In this document: piece after piece, positions 54,768 to 64,000 of the stretch
How positions within the stretch are numbered: the first letter of the stretch is position 1
Layout of the letters: each line of letters begins with the position of its first letter
Made by a program: the position numbers and the translations under genes
The notes under the pieces: model-generated
What the model was told of the DNA's origin: nothing
What the model saw: only the letters and a program-made list of their open reading frames with translations
Database searches by the model: none
NCBI RefSeq assembly: GCF_000424545.1
Contig: NZ_AUKC01000003.1
Span: 62,001 to 126,000 of the forward strand
Source of the DNA: Butyrivibrio sp. NC3005
Lineage (GTDB): Bacteria; Bacillota; Clostridia; Lachnospirales; Lachnospiraceae
DNA: 64,000 nucleotides
Reading direction: 5' to 3'

Positions 54768-56228
54768 TTAGTAATTTGCATACAAAAAGCTTCCAGAGCC
54801 TGTTACTCCGAACATAATAATAAATAATACATATAAAAAGATTCTAAAAGACTCTAACTTGTTGTATCTACCTACATGGTACTCATTATCATACTCAACT
54901 ACAAACATAAATACCAGCATTATAAACAAAGTCAAAACATATGCTACGCAGGTGCTATCACTTGTAAATGGAAGTATTGAAGCAGTTATAGTCTGATAAT
55001 TAATCGATATTGAATCAAACATGTGTACTACATACAATGCCGCATCCGCAAATGTATTAGCTCTGAACAAAATCCATCCAAACAGAGCAATCACGAACAC
55101 TAAAATCTGTCTTAACGACCTAATAACTGGATTTATTTTATTTTCAGCTATATCTTTTTTCTTAGAAAAAACTCCAGATGTAACATTCCAAAATCCATGA
55201 TATATTCCCCAGACAGGATATCTCAAACCACTTCCATGCCATAATCCGCAAATAAAAAATACAGCAAATACATTTAATTTAGATCTCAACTTAGAAACTC
55301 TGCTGCCTCCAAGAGGAAAATAAATATAGTCTCGTAGCCATGTCGACAAAGAAATATGCCATCTATGCCAAAAATCCTTCATATCTAATGCAAAATAAGG
55401 CCTATTAAAATTCATATCACAGTCAAGTCCAAACATTTTAGTAGTACCTATAGCAATTTCTGAGTAACCTGCAAAATCAAGATAAAGCTGCAACGAATAT
55501 AAAACAGCAGCAATCCATAACGAAATCGAAGGATAAAACTTATACGAACCAAAAATAAGTTCAACATATGCGCTCATTCTATCTGCTAAAACAAGTTTTT
55601 TAAACAAACCCGATATAACAAGTTTTATACCATCGCCAAAAAGCTTATTATCAAATTCGATTCCCTTATTAAAAGAATCTTCTATTTGTTTAAATCTAGC
55701 AATTGGGCCACTTACCATTTGAGGAAAAAACAACACATAAGAAGCATAATTAATAATGGAACAATTTCCATCAATCTTATTTTTCCTAATATCAACAAGA
55801 TAACTAATCTGCCTAAAACTATAATATGAAATCCCAAGAGGCATGATAACCTTTAGACTTAAATCCATTCTTTCAGCAAAAAAATTGAAATACTTAAAAA
55901 AGCACAGCACAATAACTATCACAATTATTCCAAACCAAAGAATAATATCTGCACTGCCTTTTATCGCTTTTTCTTTTACTTCTTTTTCTTTCGAAAGTTC
56001 CCTGCCAAGATACCTTCCTATAGCCCATGAAAACAAAGTCTGTGCTACAACAAGTGCCAAAAAGCGTAAGTCAACTAAACTATAAAATAACAAACTTTCA
56101 AGGAGCAGAATAAATACTCTGCTCCTTTTAGGAAATAAGTAAAAAACACATATGCAACTAATTATGAATAACAAAAGAGCATAAATACTCCCATTTAAAT
56201 TGTTAAGCCAAAGCGAAATAAAACTCAT
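54768..56228 (-). CDS. MBOAT family O-acyltransferase (DltB/AlgI-like)
   Basis: A 486-residue membrane protein with about eleven helices. The catalytic region is clear: DFWHRWHISLSTWLRDYIYFPLGGSR, then the active-site His in CGLWHGSGLRYPVWGIYHGFW. It passes acyl groups from a cytoplasmic donor across the membrane to an exported glycan or to the SGNH partner. Its start overlaps the stop of a 52-residue membrane microprotein (ATGA), and the SGNH partner follows, giving a three-gene module. Confidence 0.93.
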   Translation of the reverse strand: MSFISLWLNNLNGSIYALLLFIISCICVFYLFPKRSRVFILLLESLLFYSLVDLRFLALVVAQTLFSWAIGRYLGRELSKEKEVKEKAIKGSADIILWFGIIVIVIVLCFFKYFNFFAERMDLSLKVIMPLGISYYSFRQISYLVDIRKNKIDGNCSIINYASYVLFFPQMVSGPIARFKQIEDSFNKGIEFDNKLFGDGIKLVISGLFKKLVLADRMSAYVELIFGSYKFYPSISLWIAAVLYSLQLYLDFAGYSEIAIGTTKMFGLDCDMNFNRPYFALDMKDFWHRWHISLSTWLRDYIYFPLGGSRVSKLRSKLNVFAVFFICGLWHGSGLRYPVWGIYHGFWNVTSGVFSKKKDIAENKINPVIRSLRQILVFVIALFGWILFRANTFADAALYVVHMFDSISINYQTITASILPFTSDSTCVAYVLTLFIMLVFMFVVEYDNEYHVGRYNKLESFRIFLYVLFIIMFGVTGSGSFLYANY

Positions 56229-56383
56229 TCGCCTCTATCCTCCCAAAAGTATCCTTCATCAAGATATCTCATCTTATAATCAGCAGTCGTCTTAGGATTT
56301 ATACATCTAAAAAGCATCAGCACATAAAAGCTGAATAAAGCAACTGAAATAATATATGCAAATATTCGAAAAATCTTATTCAT
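56225..56383 (-). CDS. Small membrane protein (52 aa) preceding the MBOAT gene, DltX-like position
   Basis: A 52-residue reading frame beginning MNKIFRIFAYIISVALFSF. A single hydrophobic helix (about 4-26) is followed by a polar C-terminus with aromatic residues (KMRYLDEGYFWEDRGE). AGGAG lies six bases before the ATG, and its TGA overlaps the MBOAT ATG, so it is almost certainly translated and coupled. It resembles DltX, the small protein that accompanies DltB and DltD, in size, topology and position, though I see no convincing DltX sequence match. Role inferred: subunit or acyl-carrying partner of the MBOAT complex. Confidence 0.75.
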   Translation of the reverse strand: MNKIFRIFAYIISVALFSFYVLMLFRCINPKTTADYKMRYLDEGYFWEDRGE

Positions 56384-56446
56384 AGTACTCCTGAAAAAAT
56401 AATGTCCTGCTTTATTGTTTTAGTAATTCGTTCGAATAACAAAAAG

Positions 56447-56645
56447 TATACTTTATTGTTTCTATATAGTCCGTTTTACTGTTTGTATATTTCGTCGCAG
56501 ACACGCTTTCGCTTGATTATAAACGTAGTGGTACGTAATGCGCTAAAAAACAGCGCATAAGTACCAACGTTTATAAACAGTTCTGCTCATGAAATATTAC
56601 AAGCCAGTAAAACTAATCTACTAAGTATTTAAAACAATAAAGTAT
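56447..56645. repeat. Repeat family B copy
   Basis: Full copy with terminal inverted repeats TATACTTTATTGTTT and AAACAATAAAGTAT and all internal pairings. It is followed without gap by an A repeat. Confidence 0.9.
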
Positions 56646-56788
56646 GACTTCTTGTCACTTATAATCAGAAACTCGCATTTACTGCGAGTTTCGTGAGAAC
56701 AAAAGTCAAGTGGCAAACTGGTTCAAGGCGAAGCCTTTTTTAATGGCAAGTTTGCGTGGTTTTTGGAACGCAGTGACAAAAATCTATA
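56646..56788. repeat. Repeat family A copy
   Basis: Inverted orientation, both hairpins present, inner tip AAGGC-GAA-GCCTT. It ends five bases from the stop codon of the next gene. Confidence 0.9.
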
Positions 56789-56792
56789 GATT

Positions 56793-58466
56793 CTACTCAG
56801 TGCGAGATGATTTAAATCCATCTTCCAATGAATTACCTCTAAACTGCAGCTCTTCAAGCTGAGCACTTTCTGGTGTGCTAGGAAAATAATTATAGTCTGA
56901 CTGAGCTCCCTGTGTTGGGACATAGATTATTATATCAGAACCATCTTCATACTTTAATCCGGTTTCATGACCTTCTACTGAAAATGACTTATAGTCTGCT
57001 GGTCTAAACAATCCTGCATTTTCCACATTAAGGTCAATTGCAGAATAGACTTCTGTGATTAATACCGCACCTGCACACAAAGCTAAAATGTTATTCTCTC
57101 GAACAAGTGTTCCCAAAACCACCATGCAGATAATCCACATGTACAATTCACCATATCGAATCAAAGGTGCAGACTGCATCCAGAAAACGAATGAGCAAAC
57201 TGCAACGAACATAACGAAATCTTCCTGTACAAGCTTTTCTTTCTTTACAATCTTTTTCAAAAAGTGAAGTACAAATACTATAAGCGCTATAATATCCACG
57301 ACAAATAATATCTGGCTTCTAACACTTAAATTAGAATACCATACAGGAAGCCATTTCAAAAATCCAATAGACATCGGATCTTCCATGTACTGCACTCCTC
57401 TTCCCCACATGATAATACCATCACTATCAAGCTTTGCAACTGACTTTGGCATTTTCCAGTCAACATTAAATAAATCAATAGAAGTTACAGGATAAATAAG
57501 GTATCCGGAAATAATAACGTTTCTTGCCAAAAATGGTGCTACTACGATAAGTCCCATTGCTACAAAAATAATAATCTGTCTCCAGTTTTTCTTCTTTATA
57601 AGCTCAACAAGCGGATACAGTACAAGAAGCACTATAAGCCCTGCAGACAGCTTTAAAGTAACTGAATATACTCCAAAGATTGCTATAAGTCCAAATAAAG
57701 CTATACTATCCTCTTTTCTCTCAATAAATTCAAACCATTTAATAAATACAAAGGCGATACAATGCATTACAAGAGGGTCTGTATCTGCAGATCCATAGGA
57801 CATTAGTCTTCCTATTATATAGATAATAGTTACTATTTTTAATAAATCAGATACTAGAACTCTTTTAGTTTTAACACTTCTAATAGTAAGCGCACAATAA
57901 CAAACCATTAAAAATGCAAAAAAGCCGTTTAATGCATGAAGACTTTGACCTACTACTGAACTCCAACTATACAAAGCTCCCAGACTTTCATAAGCACTGT
58001 TATAAGCAAATCTAAAATGCAGATTCCCAAGACCTTTCACAGTTCCATATTTTTCAATCCATTCAACTGCCTGAATATGATACATATATGTATCGCCAAG
58101 ATATGGTGTTGATGATCCTATCGCAAGGAAAAAAAGTCCTATTACCACTATAAGTGCTTTCTTCCATGTCTTAATCTGCCCTATAGCAGCAAAGCTTCTC
58201 TCAATTTCATTTCTAAAGCTCTTTTTTACTACAACTAGAGAAATAACAACAATAGCACCAAGAACAATATTCGCCTTAACTCCCACTCTATAAAAAAGGC
58301 TAAAGGTTTCAGCAAAAACTGTAGTGAAAGCTGTACCTATTGCAATACGAGCTTCTACTCTATTTAACCTACAGCTAAATATCTTTTCAAAAAGGCTTCC
58401 CAGTCCCCAGCCAATCATATATATGGAAATAAATGCCCAGCACCAGTTTATGCAATTAAGTATCAT
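56793..58466 (-). CDS. Multi-spanning membrane protein, LIC_10190-like (GT-C-like)
   Basis: A 557-residue protein with about twelve hydrophobic segments. The motif PYLGDTYMYHIQAVEWIEKYG (Asp and His in the loop after an early helix) and NLHFRFAYNSAYESLGALY match a family of membrane proteins annotated after Leptospira LIC_10190, which resembles GT-C transferases. The C-terminal 75 residues are soluble. GGGAGA precedes the ATG. It lies downstream of the GtrII-like gene and next to repeats. Substrate unknown. Confidence 0.65.
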   Translation of the reverse strand: MILNCINWCWAFISIYMIGWGLGSLFEKIFSCRLNRVEARIAIGTAFTTVFAETFSLFYRVGVKANIVLGAIVVISLVVVKKSFRNEIERSFAAIGQIKTWKKALIVVIGLFFLAIGSSTPYLGDTYMYHIQAVEWIEKYGTVKGLGNLHFRFAYNSAYESLGALYSWSSVVGQSLHALNGFFAFLMVCYCALTIRSVKTKRVLVSDLLKIVTIIYIIGRLMSYGSADTDPLVMHCIAFVFIKWFEFIERKEDSIALFGLIAIFGVYSVTLKLSAGLIVLLVLYPLVELIKKKNWRQIIIFVAMGLIVVAPFLARNVIISGYLIYPVTSIDLFNVDWKMPKSVAKLDSDGIIMWGRGVQYMEDPMSIGFLKWLPVWYSNLSVRSQILFVVDIIALIVFVLHFLKKIVKKEKLVQEDFVMFVAVCSFVFWMQSAPLIRYGELYMWIICMVVLGTLVRENNILALCAGAVLITEVYSAIDLNVENAGLFRPADYKSFSVEGHETGLKYEDGSDIIIYVPTQGAQSDYNYFPSTPESAQLEELQFRGNSLEDGFKSSRTE

Positions 58467-58583
58467 TCTAATAATCTCCCTCTATGCACCCTTCAAAAAT
58501 TTGTTAACACGCTCACTACTACACACTCAGCATCTACAGACTTTATGAAATACCCTCAATAATAATATACTGCTTTCCCAATC

Positions 58584-60206
58584 TTAACCAAACAATACAT
58601 TCGGAGGCATAACTGTCTTAACCACAACGACTGTTACTCCATCGTACTTAGTTATTGCAAAATCACCAGACATTAATTTCTCATACTTATTTTTAAGATT
58701 TGAATTCTCGATTTCTTCCTGCTTGTCAATACTTGGAGAAAGAAGCTGCATACCTTCATAGTTCTGAATATGTGCTCTTATTGAACTATCCTTATAGCAA
58801 TATAAATTTGTAGTTGCTACAGGCCATATTACGTCATACAATTCCGGATCATATTTAATAGGACTTACGCTTTCATTCTTGTCCCAAGATGTGATGTTAA
58901 GGAAATATACTTCATCTTTCTCGTACGAGAAATCTTCCCTACTATCTAGTGATGACAATATTCTAGTGCAAAGTGTTGCATCCTGTTGCATCACAAAAGC
59001 CTGAACCTGGTATCCGTTATTATCAAACAGGAAAAAACCATACATCATCATTATAAAATCAGCCAAATATACCATTAAAAGTTTCTTATATCTTCTAACA
59101 TCATATTCAGCAACTCTTTCAGCTAGCATAACAGTTCCAGCTAATAGGAATATAAACGGAAGTCTGTGTTGTCCTTTATACATAAAGGTATATCCTACCA
59201 GAGTAATCGTACATATTGCTACTGGAAGAAGTGCCACTCCAAGAACAGCCAATATTTTTCTTGATTTATCTATCTTGTTCTTATTCTCTTTAAAAAGAAT
59301 ACCAAGAAATAAAATATCCAGTAGATATGCAATGTATATAGTAATACTAAACTTGGGAATAATCTGAATCTTCCATATTCCCTGAACAATAAACTTCTTG
59401 TAAACCTGAATAATATTAGCTCCGATATGGGTAATAAAACCTCCTGTAAGTGCATCTTCAGCACCCTGATATCCAGTCATACTATATCCGCCAAATACTA
59501 CAATTCCGATACATAGTATTAATACCATTATTCCTAGAATCACTAGAACTGATATACTCTTCCAGGCTCTGTTAAGCAAATATCTGGTACTAACCTCAGT
59601 ATTATCAGCAAGTTCTGCAATAAGCCATAGTAAAACAAGTGTCAAATAGCATGACATAGCTGTTGGCATAGTAATAAGAGATAAGCCAAACAAAACAGAA
59701 CCTCTTATCATCTGTTTTTTAGAATTTTCTTTTCTGGTAACGCAAAAGGCTGCAATAGTTGCAAATAAAAATGCTATTGGATAAGACACTTCACCTAGCA
59801 CAATATTGGCCTGAGTAGTAGGTGATACCTGCAAAAGAGTCGCAATAGCAATACCTCCTGCATAAGACTTAATCTTAAACATCGAGATAATAAAAAGCGC
59901 CATCACAGCCATAGTAATAATAGTAATCCAGCCTGATACATAAAAAGCTCTATACCATGTTTGAATTAAATCTATAAATCCGCCGAGTATTCTTCCTGTA
60001 CTTGCACCATGGAACATAAATCCAAGTCCCTTAGGCGGAGCTGGATAATTTATCATAATAATATCATCACTTCCTGGCATATTCACCATATAGTACAGAT
60101 GACTTATGATACCTGATATAATCCCTGTAACAAAAATCGTAAGTGATTTTTTTACATCTTTACTACTATTTAGCTTTTCCAAAAATGTTTTAATTATACT
60201 ATCCAA
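58584..60206 (-). CDS. Glucosyltransferase domain membrane protein (GtrII-like), TTG start
   Basis: A 540-residue protein with about eleven helices. The first loop PGSDDIIMINYPAPPKGLGF and GASTGRILGGFIDL match the Glucos_trans_II family (GtrII/GtrIII of O-antigen-modifying systems): DD motif and a later Arg. Such enzymes move glucose from undecaprenyl phosphate to a polysaccharide, working with a GtrB. No ATG is available near the beginning; TTG is preceded by GGGAG at about seven bases, so I use it. The C-terminal part (about 400-540) is extracytoplasmic. Confidence 0.72.
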   Translation of the reverse strand: MDSIIKTFLEKLNSSKDVKKSLTIFVTGIISGIISHLYYMVNMPGSDDIIMINYPAPPKGLGFMFHGASTGRILGGFIDLIQTWYRAFYVSGWITIITMAVMALFIISMFKIKSYAGGIAIATLLQVSPTTQANIVLGEVSYPIAFLFATIAAFCVTRKENSKKQMIRGSVLFGLSLITMPTAMSCYLTLVLLWLIAELADNTEVSTRYLLNRAWKSISVLVILGIMVLILCIGIVVFGGYSMTGYQGAEDALTGGFITHIGANIIQVYKKFIVQGIWKIQIIPKFSITIYIAYLLDILFLGILFKENKNKIDKSRKILAVLGVALLPVAICTITLVGYTFMYKGQHRLPFIFLLAGTVMLAERVAEYDVRRYKKLLMVYLADFIMMMYGFFLFDNNGYQVQAFVMQQDATLCTRILSSLDSREDFSYEKDEVYFLNITSWDKNESVSPIKYDPELYDVIWPVATTNLYCYKDSSIRAHIQNYEGMQLLSPSIDKQEEIENSNLKNKYEKLMSGDFAITKYDGVTVVVVKTVMPPNVLFG

Positions 60207-60249
60207 ATTAATACTCCCTGTAAAGCAAAGTTATAATCACAAAAATATC

Positions 60250-63200
60250 TTAAAACAAGGTTCCCTGCTCAAATACTTCGATGTGAGAAGTTCTTATTTC
60301 TTCAATTTCACTTCCTCTTTGATGTTTTGCCTGTAAATACTGCATTCCGTTTTTCAAACTGGCCATAACAAGATTGAGCACATAAATATTGTCAAATCTT
60401 CCATAAATCGAATCACCGCCAAGACCTGACAAACATATTAACTGCGTATGATTCTTTTTTGCAAGATTCATCATAGGTTTTAGCAAATGTTCCGAATAAG
60501 TCATTCCAAACGGATTATCCATAAGAAGTACTTTACCTTCATTTCTATCTGCAAACAAATCGCTTTCATCTCTTCTTATATAATGAAGTAACGATGATAG
60601 AATAACAAAAGTTGACAAAAAGCCCTCTCCTCCAGAATTCTTGGCAACTTCTTCCCAGCTTATAGCATACTCTTTCTGTTTCTCAATTTTGTAGAGTTTA
60701 ATTCTGACATTAGATGTCCCAATAATCTCATCATACATAGCTTTTGTATTTACTTTAGTTCCTATGTATTCAGCTATGCTTTCATTACGTTTGAATAACC
60801 CCATACAATGCTTTGTTATTTCTTCTATAAAATCTCTTACCTTGACTTTATAAATCTCTTCATTATCCTGCCAAGCCGGCAATGAAATGGTCAACATTTT
60901 AATATTACGCTCTCTGACTGAAATTGTCGAGTTACTATCTATTTTGCCCATCTCCAAATGAACCTGCCTTATATAATCAAGGATTTCTGATAAAATGCTT
61001 TCTTTTTCCTTCTCAATCATATCCAAATCAACAGCAATTTTCTTCATCAACGAATCATAAGCATTTACGCTTATTTCTATCTGACGAAGAATTTCTTTTG
61101 GCTCATCCAAAAGTCTAAGCATAGCTTCTAATGGCTTTTTATAATAAGGATCTGCAAATACAGGATTAAGAAATACATCATTAATACAGTCTGACAATCT
61201 GTTTCTGCATCTTTGCTGCTCTTCTTGTGCCTTCATATAAGAAGAAACAAGTCTGCCTCTATATTTCCTTAATTCATCTTCGCTCATACTCCTAAAATCT
61301 TCTTCAAATGTTATTATAGCTGATGGTTCAAGCTCTTCATACTCAGCAAGTGAAGCCATAACTGCCTTAAAACTCTGTAAAGAAGCTATAATACCTTCAA
61401 CTTTTTTATCGATTTCTTTTATCTCATATCGAAGGACTTCAATCTTTTCATCAAAATTTTGCTCTATAATCTGCTCTTTTGGAAGAACATCTACAAAACC
61501 AGTCTCTTTTTTCATCTGAGAAAACATTGCCTGTGCTTTAGCTTCTAATACCGACACTTTTTTATCTTCTTCATGAAAGCGCTTTTGTTTGATATCTCTC
61601 TCGTTTTTGCAAACAGAAAGCATTTTGAGACACTTATTCTCATTTTCTTGTGATGCATCAATCTCATCAAAGCATTCTTCTGATAAACCATATTTAGCTA
61701 TAGTGTTTTCAAAATTTCTCTTCGCCCTGTTTAATCGCTTTTCTTGCTCTATTAATTCGTTCTCCAAAGAGCTTATATCTGCAGAAACGCCTTTTGTAAT
61801 TGCCATATATTCTGCTTCTAATTCTTCAAGAGATTTTCCAAAAGTTTCCTTTATTTCTCCATCACTTTCGCTAACATCTATTTTTCTATCTTTATAAACT
61901 TCAAATAAATCCTTTTTCGTATTCTCGTTATAAAGCTTAGACAAGAGCTGCTCTTTAAGACTTGTATTTTGCAAAATCAAATCTCTATCTTTGTCCGCAG
62001 CCTTCTTTGTCACATCTTTCCTGCTTTCGAGACGTTTTCTTTCCTCAATTTTTCTTGTCTTTTTTTCTATCTTTTGGACATACGCATCATATAGTGCAAT
62101 AAATTTATCCATTTCAAGATTCTGGTCAGAAAGGACTCTTCTTTTATCTTCAATAATCCTTATTTTTTCCGCATTTTCTTTGATTTCTTCTTTGTTTCTT
62201 ATACGAAGCGTCTCATTCTCCGTTATTTTTTCATCAAGTTTTAAAAGATTATCCTCGTAGTCTTTAAGCTGCGCTAAAGCCTCTTCTTTTTTTATTTTAG
62301 TTACATCCTGACCTCTTATTATTTCTCTTCTTTTGATATATTCTTCTTTTTCTTCAAGTCTTATTTTAAGCTTATCTTCTAATACCTTGATTTCTTCTTT
62401 TTTTAAAGAAATCATTTCAGCTAAAGAATCTTCATTTAAAAGTTTCTCGTTGAAATGTATAAAAAAGCTTATGTTATCAAGTTCAACAACACTTGAATTT
62501 CTATTTAAAGATTCTATAATACCATTTTCAAGTTCCTGTCTAAGGACAATAGGAACAGGCATAGAAGTAACAATCTCCTCATCTACATTCTTTAACCTTT
62601 CAAGTTCTTCTCTTGTAAGAACCAAAGAATATGGAAGAAAAGGATTTTTCCTTACAAGCTCTAAGTTTTCCTTCTCTGACTTTCCATTCTTTTTCAAAAA
62701 ATACATGCCAAAAATAACCGGAATAAGATTTTTATCAAAAACCTCTTTGATAGTCAAAGGAAGTTCAGTAATAATACCTTCTTCCAATGCTCTAAGTTCT
62801 CTTATAAGCCTATAGTCATTTTCTTCCATCTGTCTGATATTCGTAGACATATCCCTTATTTTCAGGTCAAACTTCTCAATAATCTTATCTTTATCATAAA
62901 TCATATCTTCTGAAAGCTGCAGATATGACATAATATCTCGTCTACTTTTTAATTGACTTTCAAAGTTTTCAACGCATTTTTTACAAACTTCAAGTTCGCT
63001 TAGAAGCCTTCTTTTTTCAACTTTGTCATCAGAAACAAGACTCTCATATTTTCTATCGAGAATCTCCATTTTTTCCATTTTCTTCTTTAAATTTTTGCAC
63101 TCATTATCTGCTTCAACAAACTTTTTTGATACATCGGCCTTCTCAACTGTAAGCATACCGTCTTCATAGTATCCCAAAATATTTCTTCGAAAAACTGTAT

Positions 63201-64000
63201 TAAATCTTTTATTAAACTCGTCTTCCACAGAAGAAAAGTTAGAAATGCTTCCTTCTAAGATTCCTAGTTCGTGCGATACCTTTGAAACCATATTTTCTGT
63301 CTCTTCTAAAAGAGCTGTTCTTTCCATAAGGCGAGACGTAATTTCATCAATTTTTGCTTGGATATTAATACTCGACGCTTTGGTTTCAGCACACGTGTCA
63401 GCATATTTTCCATAAATGACAGTTCCTAACAACTCTCTTCTAGGCTCTAAATCCTCATTTTTTCTTTTGGCAACTTCAAGCTTTGCTGATAAAGTATCTT
63501 TAAAACTTTTCTCAGATTCTCTAACTTCTAAAAGTCTCTTTGCTTCAATCTCATGAAGTTTTCTTTGAATTTCTTCAATATCTCTGTCTATTCCAGAAAG
63601 CTCCATTTCTGTCATATGAAGATTTGACAAGGTATCTTCCTTATCTGTCAAAATTGCATGAATTTTTGCAGAATACTTTTCATAGACTATTTTTCCAATC
63701 TCAGATAATTTGTCTTTTCTTTTATTATTATAGTCATCTATATTATTTTTTGCTTCTTCCTGAAGTATACCTATTTTTTTGCAAAAAGAAATAATATAGT
63801 CCCTTTGTTTTTCTACAACGTCTTGTTGAAGAGAAGCCTTTTTAGCCACTTTCTTAACACTTAAAGTATCTGTTTCATCGTCTCTTTCAACCAACTGCTT
63901 AAACAGCGTTATAGCTTCTTTTCTCTTAATCTTATCTTCATTCTCATAGCATTGACGAATGTGGCTACTTGTTATTTTATTAAATTCTTTAATTCTGCTG
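60250..64000 (-). CDS. SMC-like coiled-coil ATPase (MukB/JetC-like architecture), N-terminus outside window
   Basis: The frame is open to the right edge, so at least 1249 residues are present and the Walker A end is missing. Long Lys/Glu-rich coiled coils run on both sides of a compact hinge-like domain (about 365-500 counted from the first TTG at 63894, with LIPVIFGMYFLKKNGKSEKE and VVELDNISFFIHFNE). The C-terminal head has the ABC signature region AKNSGGEGFLSTFVILSSLL, Walker B GKVLLMDNPFG and a following LSGLGGDS. This is the layout of SMC, MukB and the Wadjet JetC. No kleisin or partner genes are inside the window, so housekeeping, plasmid defence and repair roles remain open. A CKKC pair near residue 303 is not at the hinge, so not a Rad50 hook. 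Confidence 0.75.
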   Translation of the reverse strand, partial: SRIKEFNKITSSHIRQCYENEDKIKRKEAITLFKQLVERDDETDTLSVKKVAKKASLQQDVVEKQRDYIISFCKKIGILQEEAKNNIDDYNNKRKDKLSEIGKIVYEKYSAKIHAILTDKEDTLSNLHMTEMELSGIDRDIEEIQRKLHEIEAKRLLEVRESEKSFKDTLSAKLEVAKRKNEDLEPRRELLGTVIYGKYADTCAETKASSINIQAKIDEITSRLMERTALLEETENMVSKVSHELGILEGSISNFSSVEDEFNKRFNTVFRRNILGYYEDGMLTVEKADVSKKFVEADNECKNLKKKMEKMEILDRKYESLVSDDKVEKRRLLSELEVCKKCVENFESQLKSRRDIMSYLQLSEDMIYDKDKIIEKFDLKIRDMSTNIRQMEENDYRLIRELRALEEGIITELPLTIKEVFDKNLIPVIFGMYFLKKNGKSEKENLELVRKNPFLPYSLVLTREELERLKNVDEEIVTSMPVPIVLRQELENGIIESLNRNSSVVELDNISFFIHFNEKLLNEDSLAEMISLKKEEIKVLEDKLKIRLEEKEEYIKRREIIRGQDVTKIKKEEALAQLKDYEDNLLKLDEKITENETLRIRNKEEIKENAEKIRIIEDKRRVLSDQNLEMDKFIALYDAYVQKIEKKTRKIEERKRLESRKDVTKKAADKDRDLILQNTSLKEQLLSKLYNENTKKDLFEVYKDRKIDVSESDGEIKETFGKSLEELEAEYMAITKGVSADISSLENELIEQEKRLNRAKRNFENTIAKYGLSEECFDEIDASQENENKCLKMLSVCKNERDIKQKRFHEEDKKVSVLEAKAQAMFSQMKKETGFVDVLPKEQIIEQNFDEKIEVLRYEIKEIDKKVEGIIASLQSFKAVMASLAEYEELEPSAIITFEEDFRSMSEDELRKYRGRLVSSYMKAQEEQQRCRNRLSDCINDVFLNPVFADPYYKKPLEAMLRLLDEPKEILRQIEISVNAYDSLMKKIAVDLDMIEKEKESILSEILDYIRQVHLEMGKIDSNSTISVRERNIKMLTISLPAWQDNEEIYKVKVRDFIEEITKHCMGLFKRNESIAEYIGTKVNTKAMYDEIIGTSNVRIKLYKIEKQKEYAISWEEVAKNSGGEGFLSTFVILSSLLHYIRRDESDLFADRNEGKVLLMDNPFGMTYSEHLLKPMMNLAKKNHTQLICLSGLGGDSIYGRFDNIYVLNLVMASLKNGMQYLQAKHQRGSEIEEIRTSHIEVFEQGTLF

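Noticed and set aside
61589-62815. Ser/Phe-rich plus-strand frames opposite the SMC-like gene
   Set aside because: Antisense shadows of Lys/Glu-rich coiled-coil codons (AAA/GAA read as TTT/TTC).
62950-62995. CKKC in the SMC-like protein as a Rad50 zinc hook
   Set aside because: It lies within a coiled coil away from the hinge-like domain, so the geometry does not fit.

Overview
The window looks like chromosomal DNA of a low-GC anaerobic Firmicute, most likely a Lachnospiraceae member of the Butyrivibrio/Pseudobutyrivibrio type. This is inferred from the AT-rich composition, strong AGGAGG-type ribosome sites, a DUF4250 protein, the tig-clpP-clpX-engB arrangement and the style of the glycan genes. 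Almost everything is on the minus strand.

Region 1 (1-14.4 kb) is housekeeping. It starts with the C-terminal end of a hybrid sensor kinase (receiver plus Hpt) and a two-receiver response regulator on the plus strand. A minus-strand proteostasis block follows: tig, clpP, clpX, engB, a DUF308 membrane protein, clpB and a DUF4250 protein. Next come a CYTH protein, a lacI-malQ maltodextrin unit with a clear LacI-type operator over its promoter, and a CgeB-like glycosyltransferase.

Region 2 (14.45-15.56 kb) is a 1.1 kb gap without a credible gene. About 650 bases of it form a chain of perfect or near-perfect hairpins ending in a strong plus-strand terminator. I read it as a large structured non-coding RNA.

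Region 3 (15.5-60.2 kb) is a large cell-surface glycan locus. It holds two unusual fusions (GNAT acetyltransferase plus GH105-like hydrolase; GHMP sugar kinase plus sugar-1-phosphate uridylyltransferase), four DPM/GtrB-like GT2 enzymes that probably charge a polyprenyl phosphate carrier, and about eleven large multi-spanning proteins of GT-C or related type. Nucleotide-sugar genes are also present: FdtA-like and FdtB-like for 3-amino-3,6-dideoxyhexose, RfbF and RfbH for a CDP-3,6-dideoxyhexose, a PseC-like aminotransferase and a UDP-sugar epimerase. O-acylation modules complete it: two acyltransferase-3 proteins, and an MBOAT with an SGNH partner and a 52-residue membrane microprotein. No polymerase, Wzx-type flippase, ABC exporter or initiating phosphoglycosyltransferase is visible, so the locus may decorate a polymer built elsewhere.

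Two families of palindromic repeats, A (about 140 bp) and B (about 200 bp), sit between cassettes of this locus, often directly against a stop codon and often side by side. In two genes the end of an A repeat itself supplies the stop codon.

Region 4 (60.25 kb to the right edge) is one very large coiled-coil SMC-like ATPase gene (MukB/JetC-like architecture) whose start lies outside the window.
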